DNA from: Agarivorans albus
GTDB lineage: Bacteria > Pseudomonadota > Gammaproteobacteria > Enterobacterales > Celerinatantimonadaceae
NCBI RefSeq assembly: GCF_019670105.1
Contig: NZ_AP023032.1
Coordinates: 1,084,972 to 1,148,971, forward strand
Direction: 5' to 3'
DNA: 64,000 nt
The position numbers and the translations under genes were made by a program. The notes beneath the pieces were generated by a model. The model was given only the letters and a program-made list of their open reading frames with translations. It was not told the DNA's origin and ran no database searches. Numbering within the stretch: position 1 is the stretch's first letter; each line of letters starts with the position of its first letter. Below, piece after piece: positions 18,085 through 26,469 of the stretch.

Positions 18085-18831
18085 TTATATAGCCAGTTGC
18101 TCGGCGATGCTGCCACATGCCACTCGTGAGTCGATGATTCGGCCATCTCGCTGTGGATCGCTACCGGGGCGAATGTCCCAGTTTAACTGGTACTTTTGAT
18201 TGATCATTTGCACCAGTTGGTAGAAAGACAAGCCTTGCTCATTACCGCCTACATGATATATCCCCGGTTTGGCTTGCTTAGCCAAAGTGACTAAGCACTG
18301 CATGCTATGTTCAACAAAGGCCACGGCTGGTAACCACTCGGTGCTAGCAGCCAAGTAACCTTTCTCAGCATGCATATCTCTAACATGTGTAAGTAGGTTA
18401 TCTTGCTCGAAGTTGTCGAACATTTGCCAGCCTAGGCGAGCAATAATGGTATTGGGGTTAGCGGCAAGGGCTGCCTGTTCACAGCTTATTTTGTATAGCC
18501 CATAATCATTTACCGCATCTGCGGGATGCTCTGGGGTGAAAGGGCCGGTGCTCTCTGGGTTAAATACACTTTCGGTGCTGGTAAATAGCATTGGAATATT
18601 TTGTTCACCAGCAATGCCAGCCAGACAAGCCAGCCACTCTTCGGGCCCTGTAGCTAAGTGAAATATTGCATCGATGTGGTTGCCGCGAACATAGCCTAGC
18701 TGCTGCGCGCGGTTGGTAATGTCTAGCTCTTGGCGATTAAAGCCATGTACTGCAATGCCTTGCTTGTCTAGCGCTTGTTTAAGGTAAGGTGCAAGTCGAC
18801 CATTTAGACCGGTTACTAATACGTTTTGCAT
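18085..18831 (-). CDS. RmlD-like NAD(P)-dependent sugar-nucleotide reductase/epimerase
   Basis: 248 residues, an extended short-chain dehydrogenase. The Rossmann loop is at residues about 7-13 (TGLNGRLAP), a catalytic Ser/Thr in STESVFNP, and the YxxxK pair in YGLYKISCEQ. The best resemblance is to dTDP-4-dehydrorhamnose reductases, but no rhamnose or O-antigen genes are near, so the true substrate is open. First gene of a probable unit with yjjX. Confidence 0.8.
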   Translation of the reverse strand: MQNVLVTGLNGRLAPYLKQALDKQGIAVHGFNRQELDITNRAQQLGYVRGNHIDAIFHLATGPEEWLACLAGIAGEQNIPMLFTSTESVFNPESTGPFTPEHPADAVNDYGLYKISCEQAALAANPNTIIARLGWQMFDNFEQDNLLTHVRDMHAEKGYLAASTEWLPAVAFVEHSMQCLVTLAKQAKPGIYHVGGNEQGLSFYQLVQMINQKYQLNWDIRPGSDPQRDGRIIDSRVACGSIAEQLAI

Positions 18832-18905
18832 TGCATAATCTCATCACTTTCTAAGAAGTGGCTATTATGCGGTCAGACGGCGTTAAGCGCTAGAGTAGGG
18901 CAAAT

Positions 18906-19256
18906 TTAGTTAGCCAGTATTTGTTCTACTTTGTCTTCTTGTAGCCAGCTAATGCAGTAGCGAATAGAGCCGGAAGGTGGGACATTTTTAGCGCCAGCTT
19001 CAGCTTCGGCGTATACCGCTTCAAAGTGTTCGGTAGGTAGTACGCTGTACTGGTAGAACACTTCCATTTCTTCGCGTAAGCCATTTAGCGTGGCGGCCGG
19101 AGTGGGATCGATTTTGGCTTGAATGTGGTACATGCAAGCGGCAAAAGCATAGTTTTTAAGCGCAGGAAGCTCAGAGCTATCAATGCTTTCATTGGCCACA
19201 CTGGCTTGAGAACTAAGTAAAATAACAGCGGCACTAACTATGTGTTTTAATTTCAT
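18906..19256 (-). CDS. Small periplasmic protein, possibly Tai4-like
   Basis: 116 residues with a signal peptide (1-21, ending SVA). The mature part has two cysteines (in AFAACMYH and IRYCISWL), spaced as in the Tai4 family of type VI amidase immunity proteins, and a similar 'LKxYAxAxC' opening. No amidase toxin gene is adjacent, so the resemblance is only suggestive and the entry is best read as a hypothetical exported protein. Confidence 0.65.
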   Translation of the reverse strand: MKLKHIVSAAVILLSSQASVANESIDSSELPALKNYAFAACMYHIQAKIDPTPAATLNGLREEMEVFYQYSVLPTEHFEAVYAEAEAGAKNVPPSGSIRYCISWLQEDKVEQILAN

Positions 19257-19711
19257 TGTTACCTTATATATCTAATAGCAATTGCCGTTAAATATGATTT
19301 AAATCCATTTACTGTGGCCCAAAAATTATCCCAAGCAATGATACTTGTCAAACTAACAAATTGAGATTTTAGGCTTGAAATTATTATTTAATTCGTCATG
19401 TAAATTTTAATATTTGTGGTTTGTTAATAAACATGATCGCTTAAAGTATGCTTATTAACATTAATGCTAAATTATGAAATCGTTTACTTGGCGTTAGTTT
19501 TAATTGACTGAAATTTAAAGATTTATGTTTAAAGTATGATGTTTGGCTGCTTTTCACAGAATTTGCGTAAATAATAGCCACTTAAACTAACAATTAAATA
19601 AAAATAACCCTCTGTTGAAATCGATGTCATTTTTATTATTTACTGATTACATAATTAATTTCCTGATACTCAAGAAGTGAAAATGCTGTCATTTTTACGT
19701 CTGCTTTATAT
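19257..19711. other. AT-rich intergenic region
   Basis: About 450 bp, clearly more AT-rich than its surroundings, between two divergent genes for small exported proteins. No ORF worth calling. TGTCATTTTTA occurs twice (19625-19635 and 19687-19697). The composition suits an H-NS-bound or curved promoter region; that is inference. Confidence 0.5.
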
Positions 19712-19768
19712 TGTGAGTTTTTTCACAAAACTGTCGCAGATTGCACTGCGGAAAATAGCTGGTATAAA
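19712..19768 (+). promoter_or_regulatory. CRP-type site and sigma70 promoter
   Basis: TGTGA (19712-19716), six bases, TCACA (19723-19727) is a perfect match to the CRP/cAMP consensus. Downstream, TTGCAC (19741-19746), a 16-base spacer and TATAAA (19763-19768) form a fair promoter, putting the site centred about 55-60 bases before the start of transcription, a class I activator position. A small hairpin (19735-19739 with 19746-19750) overlaps the -35. Confidence 0.6.
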
Positions 19769-19807
19769 ACGCAGAAATTACTTTTATCAATAATTGTGAG
19801 AAGAAAA

Positions 19808-20029
19808 ATGCGTAATGTTTTAATCAGCTCAGTTGCACTAGTGTTCGGTTTAGGTCTTAGCGTAACTACAGTTGCTGCCGAACAACCAAGCAGCAAGCCA
19901 GCGCTTAGCGAATTCGATAAAAATGCAGAGTATTACAATAAAAGCCTAGTAAAAGATGGCTACCGCTTTGGTTGCCGTGTGCACGACGACAACGGCAAAT
20001 GCACTAAGTTACAGTGGAAGAAACTGTAA
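19808..20029 (+). CDS. Very small secreted protein of unknown function
   Basis: 73 residues from the ATG at 19808 (an in-frame GTG at 19796 adds only four residues). Signal peptide 1-23 ending VAA. The mature ~50 residues are polar with two cysteines in YRFGCRVHDDNGKCTKLQWKKL, which could form one disulfide. The CRP-type promoter and a terminator-like hairpin on either side support a real, independently regulated gene. No family recognised. Confidence 0.7.
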   Translation: MRNVLISSVALVFGLGLSVTTVAAEQPSSKPALSEFDKNAEYYNKSLVKDGYRFGCRVHDDNGKCTKLQWKKL

Positions 20030-20040
20030 TAAATAAGCGG

Positions 20041-20065
20041 GCGAGCTTAACGCTATTAAGCTCGC
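20041..20065. terminator. Hairpin between converging genes
   Basis: A perfect 10-bp stem (20041-20050 with 20056-20065) with a 5-base loop. It ends the small secreted gene and overlaps the last codons and stop of the converging MocR gene. No strong T run. Confidence 0.55.
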
Positions 20066-21486
20066 GCTAAGGCTTGCTGTAAGAGAATCTTTGCCTGTTC
20101 GCCAACAATTTTGATGGCTTGCTCTATGCGCTCACTGGGTTTGTTGGCGTAACTTATGCGTAAACAGTTTTGATATTTGCCAGCTGCAGAAAACAAGCTG
20201 CCAGCCGCGATACCAATGTTAAACGGCTTTAAGTTTTCGTTTAGCACCAAGCTGTCGATTGACTCTGGTAACTCTACCCACAAAAAGAATCCGCCTTTAG
20301 GAAAGCTCATTTTACTGCCGCTAGGAAAGTAGCGCTGTACCCAATGGAGCATCAAATCGCGCCTTGCTTGATACTGCTGCTTTGCCAGTCTGAGGTGTTT
20401 TTCGTAGTGCCCTTGCTCGATAAAATCGGCCACTGCCAGCAGGGGTAAGCTGTTAGCGCCCAGTGAGGTAACAAATTTTAAGTGAGTGAGCATTTGCCCA
20501 TAACGGCCAGGTGCTACCCAGCCCACACGCAAGCCTGGGGCAATGGTTTTAGAAAACGACGAGCAAAACAACACTCTATCTTGGCTATCGTAGGACTTTA
20601 AACTGCGCGGGCGAGGTGTTTGGTAATAGCCGTCGCCTAGAATGTCGTCCTCAATAATGGCGAAATCGTACTTCTCGGCCATTTTAAGCAGCTTTAGTTT
20701 GTTCTTTTCGGGCATCACATAACCCAAAGGGTTATTAGATGTTGGGATTAGTTGCAGCACTTTGATTGGCCACTGCTCTAGAGCAAGTTCTAGGGCGGGC
20801 AAACTTATGCCGGTTTCTGGATGGGTTGGGATCTCAATAACTTTCAATTGGTTAGATTGAATCGCCTGCATCGAGCCATAAAAGTTGGGTGAATCAATCG
20901 CCACAATATCACCAGGCTGGGTGAGTGCTTTTAAACTTAACGATAGTGCTTCCTGGCAACCGGCGGTAATTTGGATGTTATCGGGATGAATATGACAACC
21001 AGAGTTCTGCATTAGGCGAGCAATTTGCACCCGTAACTTAAACAAACCATTGCCTTTTGAGCAGCTAAAAACTTGTTTGCTTTGATACTTAATATTGTCG
21101 CTAAGTAAGCGCTGCAATGGTTTTAAACTGCTTAACTCTGTATCAGGTGAGCCTCTGCCTAAGGCGAGAAAGTGACTATTGCTTTCTGTCATCATAAGCT
21201 CTAACACCGCTTGCCAATTGTCGATCGGCACAGGGCGTTGCTCTGGTTGGCTGGTTTCTGGCAGCTGTGCGGTGCTTGGAGGTTGTTGAACATAATAACC
21301 CGACTTGAGCTTACTGCGAACAAAACCGGCATCTTCTAACAATCGATAACTCTCTTGCACCGTAGAAATACTTACCCCTCTCGCCTTACTCATCTCGCGA
21401 ATAGAAGGCAGCTTTTGGCCAACCGGGTAATAGGCTTGAGAGATTTGTTCCTTAAGTTCTTGTGCAAATTGCTCGTAGAGGGTCAT
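20056..21486 (-). CDS. MocR-type regulator (GntR HTH + aminotransferase-like domain), YjiR-like
   Basis: 476 residues from the ATG at 21486, which has AAGGAG at ideal distance. Earlier in-frame starts at 21516 and 21525 lack one. An N-terminal GntR winged helix (KLPSIREMSKARGVSISTVQESYRLLEDAGF) is joined to a fold-type I aminotransferase domain, with the PLP lysine at 313 in SSFSKTIAPGLRVGW. Such proteins usually act as PLP-sensing regulators, not enzymes. It is divergent from a DUF1127 gene exactly as yjiR is from yjiS in E. coli. Four half sites lie between them. Confidence 0.9.
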   Translation of the reverse strand: MTLYEQFAQELKEQISQAYYPVGQKLPSIREMSKARGVSISTVQESYRLLEDAGFVRSKLKSGYYVQQPPSTAQLPETSQPEQRPVPIDNWQAVLELMMTESNSHFLALGRGSPDTELSSLKPLQRLLSDNIKYQSKQVFSCSKGNGLFKLRVQIARLMQNSGCHIHPDNIQITAGCQEALSLSLKALTQPGDIVAIDSPNFYGSMQAIQSNQLKVIEIPTHPETGISLPALELALEQWPIKVLQLIPTSNNPLGYVMPEKNKLKLLKMAEKYDFAIIEDDILGDGYYQTPRPRSLKSYDSQDRVLFCSSFSKTIAPGLRVGWVAPGRYGQMLTHLKFVTSLGANSLPLLAVADFIEQGHYEKHLRLAKQQYQARRDLMLHWVQRYFPSGSKMSFPKGGFFLWVELPESIDSLVLNENLKPFNIGIAAGSLFSAAGKYQNCLRISYANKPSERIEQAIKIVGEQAKILLQQALARA

Positions 21487-21573
21487 TGGCAACTCCTTAG
21501 CCAAAACATCGTTCATTAATAACACAGAGGAATACAGTTAAGCAAAGTTGCGTAGCAAAGCAGTACAGATTGA

Positions 21574-21644
21574 ACATTAACAAGCATTACAGATAGCTAT
21601 TTGCGGCATCTGTAATGGAAAAATTCTTATATTCTGAATCTGTA
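21574..21644. promoter_or_regulatory. Candidate MocR operator array
   Basis: TACAGAT occurs at 21574-21580 and 21588-21594, and its complement ATCTGTA at 21608-21614 and 21638-21644. The inner pair extends to a perfect 10-bp inverted repeat (21585-21594 with 21608-21617). They lie between the divergent MocR and DUF1127 genes, the usual place for MocR binding. Confidence 0.6.
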
Positions 21645-21702
21645 AGCTTGCTTGTTCAAAATTTAAGCTAGAGGGGTAGCTGATTAAAACAAGGAGCGGA
21701 AT

Positions 21703-21963
21703 ATGCAGATACAAGTTTCTTTCCATATGGGGTTTCATGCACTGATTAAGCGCCTTGCCCTGTATCGAGCACGTCGCCGCAGTCGCAGAGCTTTGCTAGC
21801 CTTGAATGACGAGTTGCTCAAAGATATTGGTTTAAGCCGAGCGCAAGCCTTAGCTGAAGGCAGTAAACCTTTTTGGCAAGCAGGTAACGCTGGGCGTAGC
21901 CATAGTGACAAAAATAATCGGCAAAGCAGCGGGCATAAGTTTACTCAAAAACTAAAGGCTTAA
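21703..21963 (+). CDS. DUF1127 (YjiS-like) protein
   Basis: 86 residues after AAGGAGCGGAAT. The N-terminal half is the arginine-rich DUF1127 domain (RARRRSRRALLALNDELLKDIGLSRAQALAEG), with a longer polar basic tail than the ~54-residue E. coli YjiS. Members are small basic proteins, some linked to RNA binding and phosphate or stress adaptation in other bacteria. First gene of a three-gene unit and divergent from the MocR gene. Confidence 0.85.
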   Translation: MQIQVSFHMGFHALIKRLALYRARRRSRRALLALNDELLKDIGLSRAQALAEGSKPFWQAGNAGRSHSDKNNRQSSGHKFTQKLKA

Positions 21964-21966
21964 GCG

Positions 21967-22197
21967 ATGCTAGGCAGCTTTGTTACTTTAGCTGCCTTAT
22001 CTCTAGGTGTTACGCACGTGCGTAAAGCTAACGGTACTGACACCACAGTTAATAGATTTACATTAAAGCCACTTTTCCTCTATGGTTTAGCCTTAGCAGA
22101 GAGATTTTTTCAAGGATGTTATGCGCTTGCTCAGCGCAGTAATAGTGAATCATCATCTGCTTGTTACCCTTCATGGAAGAAAGGAATAAATGTATGA
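21967..22197 (+). CDS. Small hypothetical protein coupled to the cytochrome gene
   Basis: 76 residues. It begins 3 bases after the DUF1127 stop, and its TGA overlaps the next ATG as ATGA (22194-22197), the classic arrangement for translational coupling. That context, more than the sequence, argues that it is real. A mildly hydrophobic start (LGSFVTLAALSLGV) is followed by a polar C-terminus. No family recognised, and the ribosome binding site is weak. Confidence 0.55.
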   Translation: MLGSFVTLAALSLGVTHVRKANGTDTTVNRFTLKPLFLYGLALAERFFQGCYALAQRSNSESSSACYPSWKKGINV

Positions 22198-24344
22198 GTA
22201 AGGTGTTATCTAGCAAACTGGCTCGTTTAGGCATCATATTGTTGGTGCTGCTAGTGGTGTATTTATTGATGCTACTAAGCAGTGACAAGGTGAAGAGCAT
22301 TACCGATGCCTTAACGCCGCCTAATTTGCCCGAGCTGCAAGTTGTTCACCAAGATGGCTCTTGGCTAAAACAGTATTGGCCAGAGCAAAACTGGGGCAGC
22401 AAAGGTGATTATGTTAGTGATGATGCTAGGAAGTACCATCACATTTCCCAAGGTACTCGCACCATTCCCATTCCTTACCAATGGTTTGTGAGTTTAGAGC
22501 AACCCAGCGGCTCACTTTGGTCTTTGCTGTTGCTAAACGGTTTTTCTGATAATGGCTTGCTTTCGGCAAACGAGTTTTTGCTGCGTTTTGGCTTTATTCG
22601 TTCACAAGTTACTGAGCAAAATCCCGATGGTTTACCTATTGGTTTTGCTCGCACCGATTCCGTTAATTTGCCTGGTTATCCAACCCGTACCGCGGGCATT
22701 GGTTTTACTTGTGCGGCTTGTCATACCGGCCACTTTATTCATGGGGAAGGGGAGAACAAAACCGAGTATGTGATTGATGGCGCTCCCGCCACCACCGACT
22801 TAAGTTTGCTTACCGAAACTTTAGCCGCTGCGCTGGGGCAAACTTTGCTTTCGAGTAAGTTACCCATTTTAGATGGGCGATTTGACCGCTTTGCTCGCCG
22901 AGTGCTTGGTGCTAGTTATAGCCCAGCCAACAAGCTGTCTTTGGCTGAAGAGTTAGCCAGCATTGTTGCAGCTAGCGAAGGGCAGCAAGATGTTATTCAA
23001 GTAAACGAAGGCTTTATGCGCTTAGATGCGCTAAACCGCATTGGTAACCAGGTATTTGCCGAGAACATTAATCGCCGTGAAAATTACCACGCGATAAATG
23101 CGCCAGTTAATTATCCGCATTTATGGAGCGCTTCTTGGTTTAACTGGGTGCAGTACGATGCTTCAATTATGAGCCCGCTGATTCGCAATGCGGGCGAAGC
23201 GATGGGGGTAAATGCCTACGTGGATATGCAAAGCGCTATGGATGACAATCGCTTTAGCTCGTCAATCCCAATGCAAAACTTAGTGTGGCTAGAACACTTT
23301 CTTGGTGGCGAACAACCTAGCCAAACTAAGGGCTTTTCCGGTTTACAGCCACCTAAGTGGCAATTTGGCCCAATAGATCAACAAAAAGCCGAGCTTGGGG
23401 CATCACTTTATCAAGCTAAGTGTCAGGGCTGCCATTTACCGCCCTTAGACAGCCAAGAGATTTGGCAAGAGCAATACTTTTCACCGATTGTTTATCATCA
23501 AAATGGCGAGCAAAAACAAACCGCAGAAAAAGTACTGCAACTTAAGCTTATTGATTTGTCGCAAGTTGGGACCGATCCTGCTCAGGCAAATGTATTGGCT
23601 ACTCGCACCTTAAGCACGGCTGGAGTAAGCAATGTAGCTGCTGCGAACGTGACTCCAGGTTTAGGCATTGATGAAACAATTTGTGGCGAAAACCCTAACC
23701 AGCTTTATGGCAGCCAAATGGTTGGCGCTAACTATTGGAAGAAAAATAACGCTGCGAAGAAAAAAGCAGCCCAGCTGGTGGACTTGCCGGTAAACGATAG
23801 CGGCGAAGTATTATTTGGCTTAGCGCTGGGCGCCATAGTGCAGGAAACCGTTAACGCTTGGTTTAAACAACAGGGCGTGAGTGATAAAGCCCTACAAGCT
23901 GAGTTTGAAGGAGGACGCCCCAACTGTATTCGAGTCACTTCTGGCTATAAAGCTCGCCCACTGAATGGTGTTTGGGCTACTGCGCCATTTTTGCATAACG
24001 GTTCTGTAGCAACATTGCGTGATTTGCTTTGCCCAGAGGGAGGCGAGCGTCCTAAGTATTTGCAGTTGGGTAACATTGGCTATGACGCGGTGAATCTAGG
24101 ATTACAGCAGCCTGAAGGTTTTGAAAAAGTGGCTAACAAAGCGCTGAGAAAAGGTCAGCAATATACCGCTGAAGGCTACTTTATCTTAGATACTTCAATA
24201 CCGGGTAATCATAACAGTGGCCATCACTTCTCAGATTTATACGATCCTGGTAAACATTATTTGGATCAACCTAAAGGGGTGATTGGCACTGCCTTTGATT
24301 CGCAGCAATGTGACGCGATACTTGAGTACCTAAAAACGATCTAA
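22194..24344 (+). CDS. Membrane-anchored di-haem cytochrome c, RoxA/peroxidase-like
   Basis: 716 residues from the ATG at 22194, with AAGGAA upstream. A single N-terminal membrane anchor (about 7-30) places the rest in the periplasm. Two CxxCH haem sites are visible: CAACH (C173-H177) and CQGCH (C410-H414). The C-terminal block GVWATAPFLHNGSVATLRDLL is shared by rubber oxygenase RoxA and related di-haem peroxidase-like enzymes, and the overall length fits RoxA (~680) better than classic cytochrome c peroxidases (~350). An oxidative enzyme on an unknown, perhaps hydrophobic, substrate is likely. Third gene of the DUF1127 unit. Confidence 0.8.
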   Translation: MSKVLSSKLARLGIILLVLLVVYLLMLLSSDKVKSITDALTPPNLPELQVVHQDGSWLKQYWPEQNWGSKGDYVSDDARKYHHISQGTRTIPIPYQWFVSLEQPSGSLWSLLLLNGFSDNGLLSANEFLLRFGFIRSQVTEQNPDGLPIGFARTDSVNLPGYPTRTAGIGFTCAACHTGHFIHGEGENKTEYVIDGAPATTDLSLLTETLAAALGQTLLSSKLPILDGRFDRFARRVLGASYSPANKLSLAEELASIVAASEGQQDVIQVNEGFMRLDALNRIGNQVFAENINRRENYHAINAPVNYPHLWSASWFNWVQYDASIMSPLIRNAGEAMGVNAYVDMQSAMDDNRFSSSIPMQNLVWLEHFLGGEQPSQTKGFSGLQPPKWQFGPIDQQKAELGASLYQAKCQGCHLPPLDSQEIWQEQYFSPIVYHQNGEQKQTAEKVLQLKLIDLSQVGTDPAQANVLATRTLSTAGVSNVAAANVTPGLGIDETICGENPNQLYGSQMVGANYWKKNNAAKKKAAQLVDLPVNDSGEVLFGLALGAIVQETVNAWFKQQGVSDKALQAEFEGGRPNCIRVTSGYKARPLNGVWATAPFLHNGSVATLRDLLCPEGGERPKYLQLGNIGYDAVNLGLQQPEGFEKVANKALRKGQQYTAEGYFILDTSIPGNHNSGHHFSDLYDPGKHYLDQPKGVIGTAFDSQQCDAILEYLKTI

Positions 24345-24393
24345 TCTATGTAGGTGCTTATGATTGCACTTAGAACTCTGTATTGTTCTCAAT

Positions 24394-24420
24394 AAAAAAG
24401 GGCCCTCAGGCCCTTTTTTT
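24394..24420. terminator. Bidirectional terminator
   Basis: An AAAAAGGGCC stem pairs with GGCCCTTTTT across a 4-base loop, with T runs on both strands. It separates the cytochrome gene from the converging alcohol dehydrogenase gene. Confidence 0.92.
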
Positions 24421-24433
24421 ATAAGCATTGGAT

Positions 24434-25594
24434 TTATAGCGCGGCGTTTAGGATTTCGCGGCTAACCTCTAAAGTAATTTTTTTATCTTCACCTAAAGCC
24501 ACCATTTGGTGTTGCTCTAACTTAGTCAACAAAACCTCTACATCGCTAGCGCCTAGTTCGATGTCACTTAAGCGCACTGGAACTTGCATGCTACGGAAGA
24601 AGGCTTCGGTAGCGGCAATCGCTTGATCGATGCGTTGCTGCTTGTCGCCTTCGCTTATGCCCCAAATACGTTCTGCGTATTGCAGCAATTTGTCGGCTTT
24701 TGCTTCACGGCGAATTTTCATTACCGCAGGTAAAGTTATCGACAAGCTACGTGCGTGGTCAACGCCATAAGCGGCGGTTAACTCGTGGCCCAACATGTGG
24801 CTTGCCCAATCTTGCGGCACGCCAGCACCAATTAAGCCGTTTAAGGCCATGGTGGCTGCCCACATAATGTTAGCGCGAACCTCTAAGTCTTTGCTGCTCT
24901 CTTCGGCAAGTGCTTTTGGGCCTTCTTCAATTAAAGTGAGTAAAATGCCTTCGGCAAAGCGATCTTGGATTTTGGCGTTTACCGGATAAGTGAGGTATTG
25001 CTCCATTACGTGAACAAAAGCATCTACCACACCATTGCTTACTTGGCGGGGCGATAAACTTAAGGTTACGCTTGGGTCTAAAACTGCAAACTTAGGGCGC
25101 ACTGCTAGGGCATAAAAAGGTAATTTAGTGCCGTCACGGGTGACCACTGCTGCTGGGTTGGTTTCTGAGCCAGTGGCTGGCAAGGTGAGCACTGCTCCTA
25201 ATGGCAAGGCTGTATCAACCGGGTGTTGCTTGGCAATAATGTCCCAAGGATCATCGCCTTGGTAACAAGCTGCAGCAGCGATAAACTTGCTGCCATCAAT
25301 TACCGAGCCACCGCCTACAGCAAGAATGTAGTCAAGCCCTTCCGCTTTAATTTGTTCAACAGCACGCATAAGCGTGTGATAGCTAGGGTTAGGCTCGATG
25401 CCCGAAAACTCAGACCACTGGTGATTTTCTAAGGCCTTTGCAACTTGGTCATAAACGCCATTGCTTTTGATTGAGCCTCCACCATAGGTGACCAATACTT
25501 TGGCATCCGCCGGGATTTCGTTAGCGATGGTAGCTATTTGCCTCTCGCCAAAATGGATTTGGGTACTGTTTTGGAACGAAAAATTTAACATCAT
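24434..25594 (-). CDS. yqhD: YqhD-type iron/zinc alcohol dehydrogenase (aldehyde reductase)
   Basis: 386 residues against 387 for E. coli YqhD. It begins like it (FSFQNSTQIHFGERQI... VLVTYGGGSIK) and carries the GGGSVIDGSKF nucleotide site near 95-105. The expected metal ligands are in DAFVHVMEQYLTYP (Asp, His) and in SHMLGHELTAAYGVDHA (two His). The enzyme reduces a wide range of aldehydes with NADPH and protects against reactive carbonyls. It lies 27 bases after a DJ-1/PfpI gene with which it is probably co-transcribed. Confidence 0.9.
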   Translation of the reverse strand: MMLNFSFQNSTQIHFGERQIATIANEIPADAKVLVTYGGGSIKSNGVYDQVAKALENHQWSEFSGIEPNPSYHTLMRAVEQIKAEGLDYILAVGGGSVIDGSKFIAAAACYQGDDPWDIIAKQHPVDTALPLGAVLTLPATGSETNPAAVVTRDGTKLPFYALAVRPKFAVLDPSVTLSLSPRQVSNGVVDAFVHVMEQYLTYPVNAKIQDRFAEGILLTLIEEGPKALAEESSKDLEVRANIMWAATMALNGLIGAGVPQDWASHMLGHELTAAYGVDHARSLSITLPAVMKIRREAKADKLLQYAERIWGISEGDKQQRIDQAIAATEAFFRSMQVPVRLSDIELGASDVEVLLTKLEQHQMVALGEDKKITLEVSREILNAAL

Positions 25595-25621
25595 ATTTCC
25601 TTCAATTAACTAGCTTGGCGA

Positions 25622-26311
25622 TTAGGCCAAGTGTTGTAGTACTTTTTCTGCAGCCATTTCTGAAGATGCCGGATTTTGACCGGTAATCATTAAACCATCT
25701 TGAATCGCAAAAGGGTTCCAGTCGGCTACTGCTTGGTAATCTGCACCGCGGGCTTTTAACTCATCTTCTAACAAAAATGGCACCACCTCGGTAAGTTGTA
25801 CTGCGGCTTCTTCACTGTTGGTAAAGCCGGTTGCTGCTTTGCCTTTTACCAGTAATTGGCCATCGGCTTGTTTTACATTTAGTAAGGCTGCGCTGGCATG
25901 GCAAACTGCTGCAACTGGTTTGTTTTGCGCAACAAAGTTCTCTAGTAGTGAGATAGATTGTGGGTTGTCGGTGAGATCCCACAATGGACCATGACCACCG
26001 GGGTAAAACACCGCATCGTAATCACCAGCATCTACGTCGGCGAGCTTAAGTGTAGTGGCTAACTGTTGTTTTGCAGCGTCGTCTTGGTCAAAGCGGCGAG
26101 TGGCATCGGTTTGAAAATCAGGGAGCTCGCTATTTGGGTCTATGGGTGGTTGGCCGCCATTAGGTGATGCTAAGGTGATGTTTGCTCCAGCATCTAAAAA
26201 CACATAATAAGGGGCGGCAAATTCTTCTACCCAAAAACCAGTTTTGTGTTCGGTATTACCCAGTTGGTCGTGAGAAGTTAGAACCATTAGGATTTTCTTA
26301 GCTGTGCTCAT
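25622..26311 (-). CDS. DJ-1/PfpI-type glutamine amidotransferase-like protein
   Basis: 229 residues from the ATG at 26311 (AAGGAA upstream); a longer frame to 26470 is not preceded by a site and would enter the LysR gene. Nucleophile elbow AAVCHASAALL with the catalytic cysteine, preceded by the acidic DYDAVFYPGGHGPLWDL. The closest type is the HchA/Hsp31-like or YDR533C-like group, which detoxify methylglyoxal or repair glycated molecules. Paired with yqhD, this reads as a reactive-aldehyde defence unit, divergent from a LysR regulator. Confidence 0.88.
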   Translation of the reverse strand: MSTAKKILMVLTSHDQLGNTEHKTGFWVEEFAAPYYVFLDAGANITLASPNGGQPPIDPNSELPDFQTDATRRFDQDDAAKQQLATTLKLADVDAGDYDAVFYPGGHGPLWDLTDNPQSISLLENFVAQNKPVAAVCHASAALLNVKQADGQLLVKGKAATGFTNSEEAAVQLTEVVPFLLEDELKARGADYQAVADWNPFAIQDGLMITGQNPASSEMAAEKVLQHLA

Positions 26312-26469
26312 TGGTGCATTCCTTAAAATTGATGAGTAACTATGCGATCTCGCAATAGCAATGCACCTAGTGTAGGTGGGTAAGCTCATTCCAACAATGC
26401 AGATTAAATAGACATGATTGGTAGAATAATTGATACAATTAGGAGGTGTTTTAAAAGAGAGATAGAACA

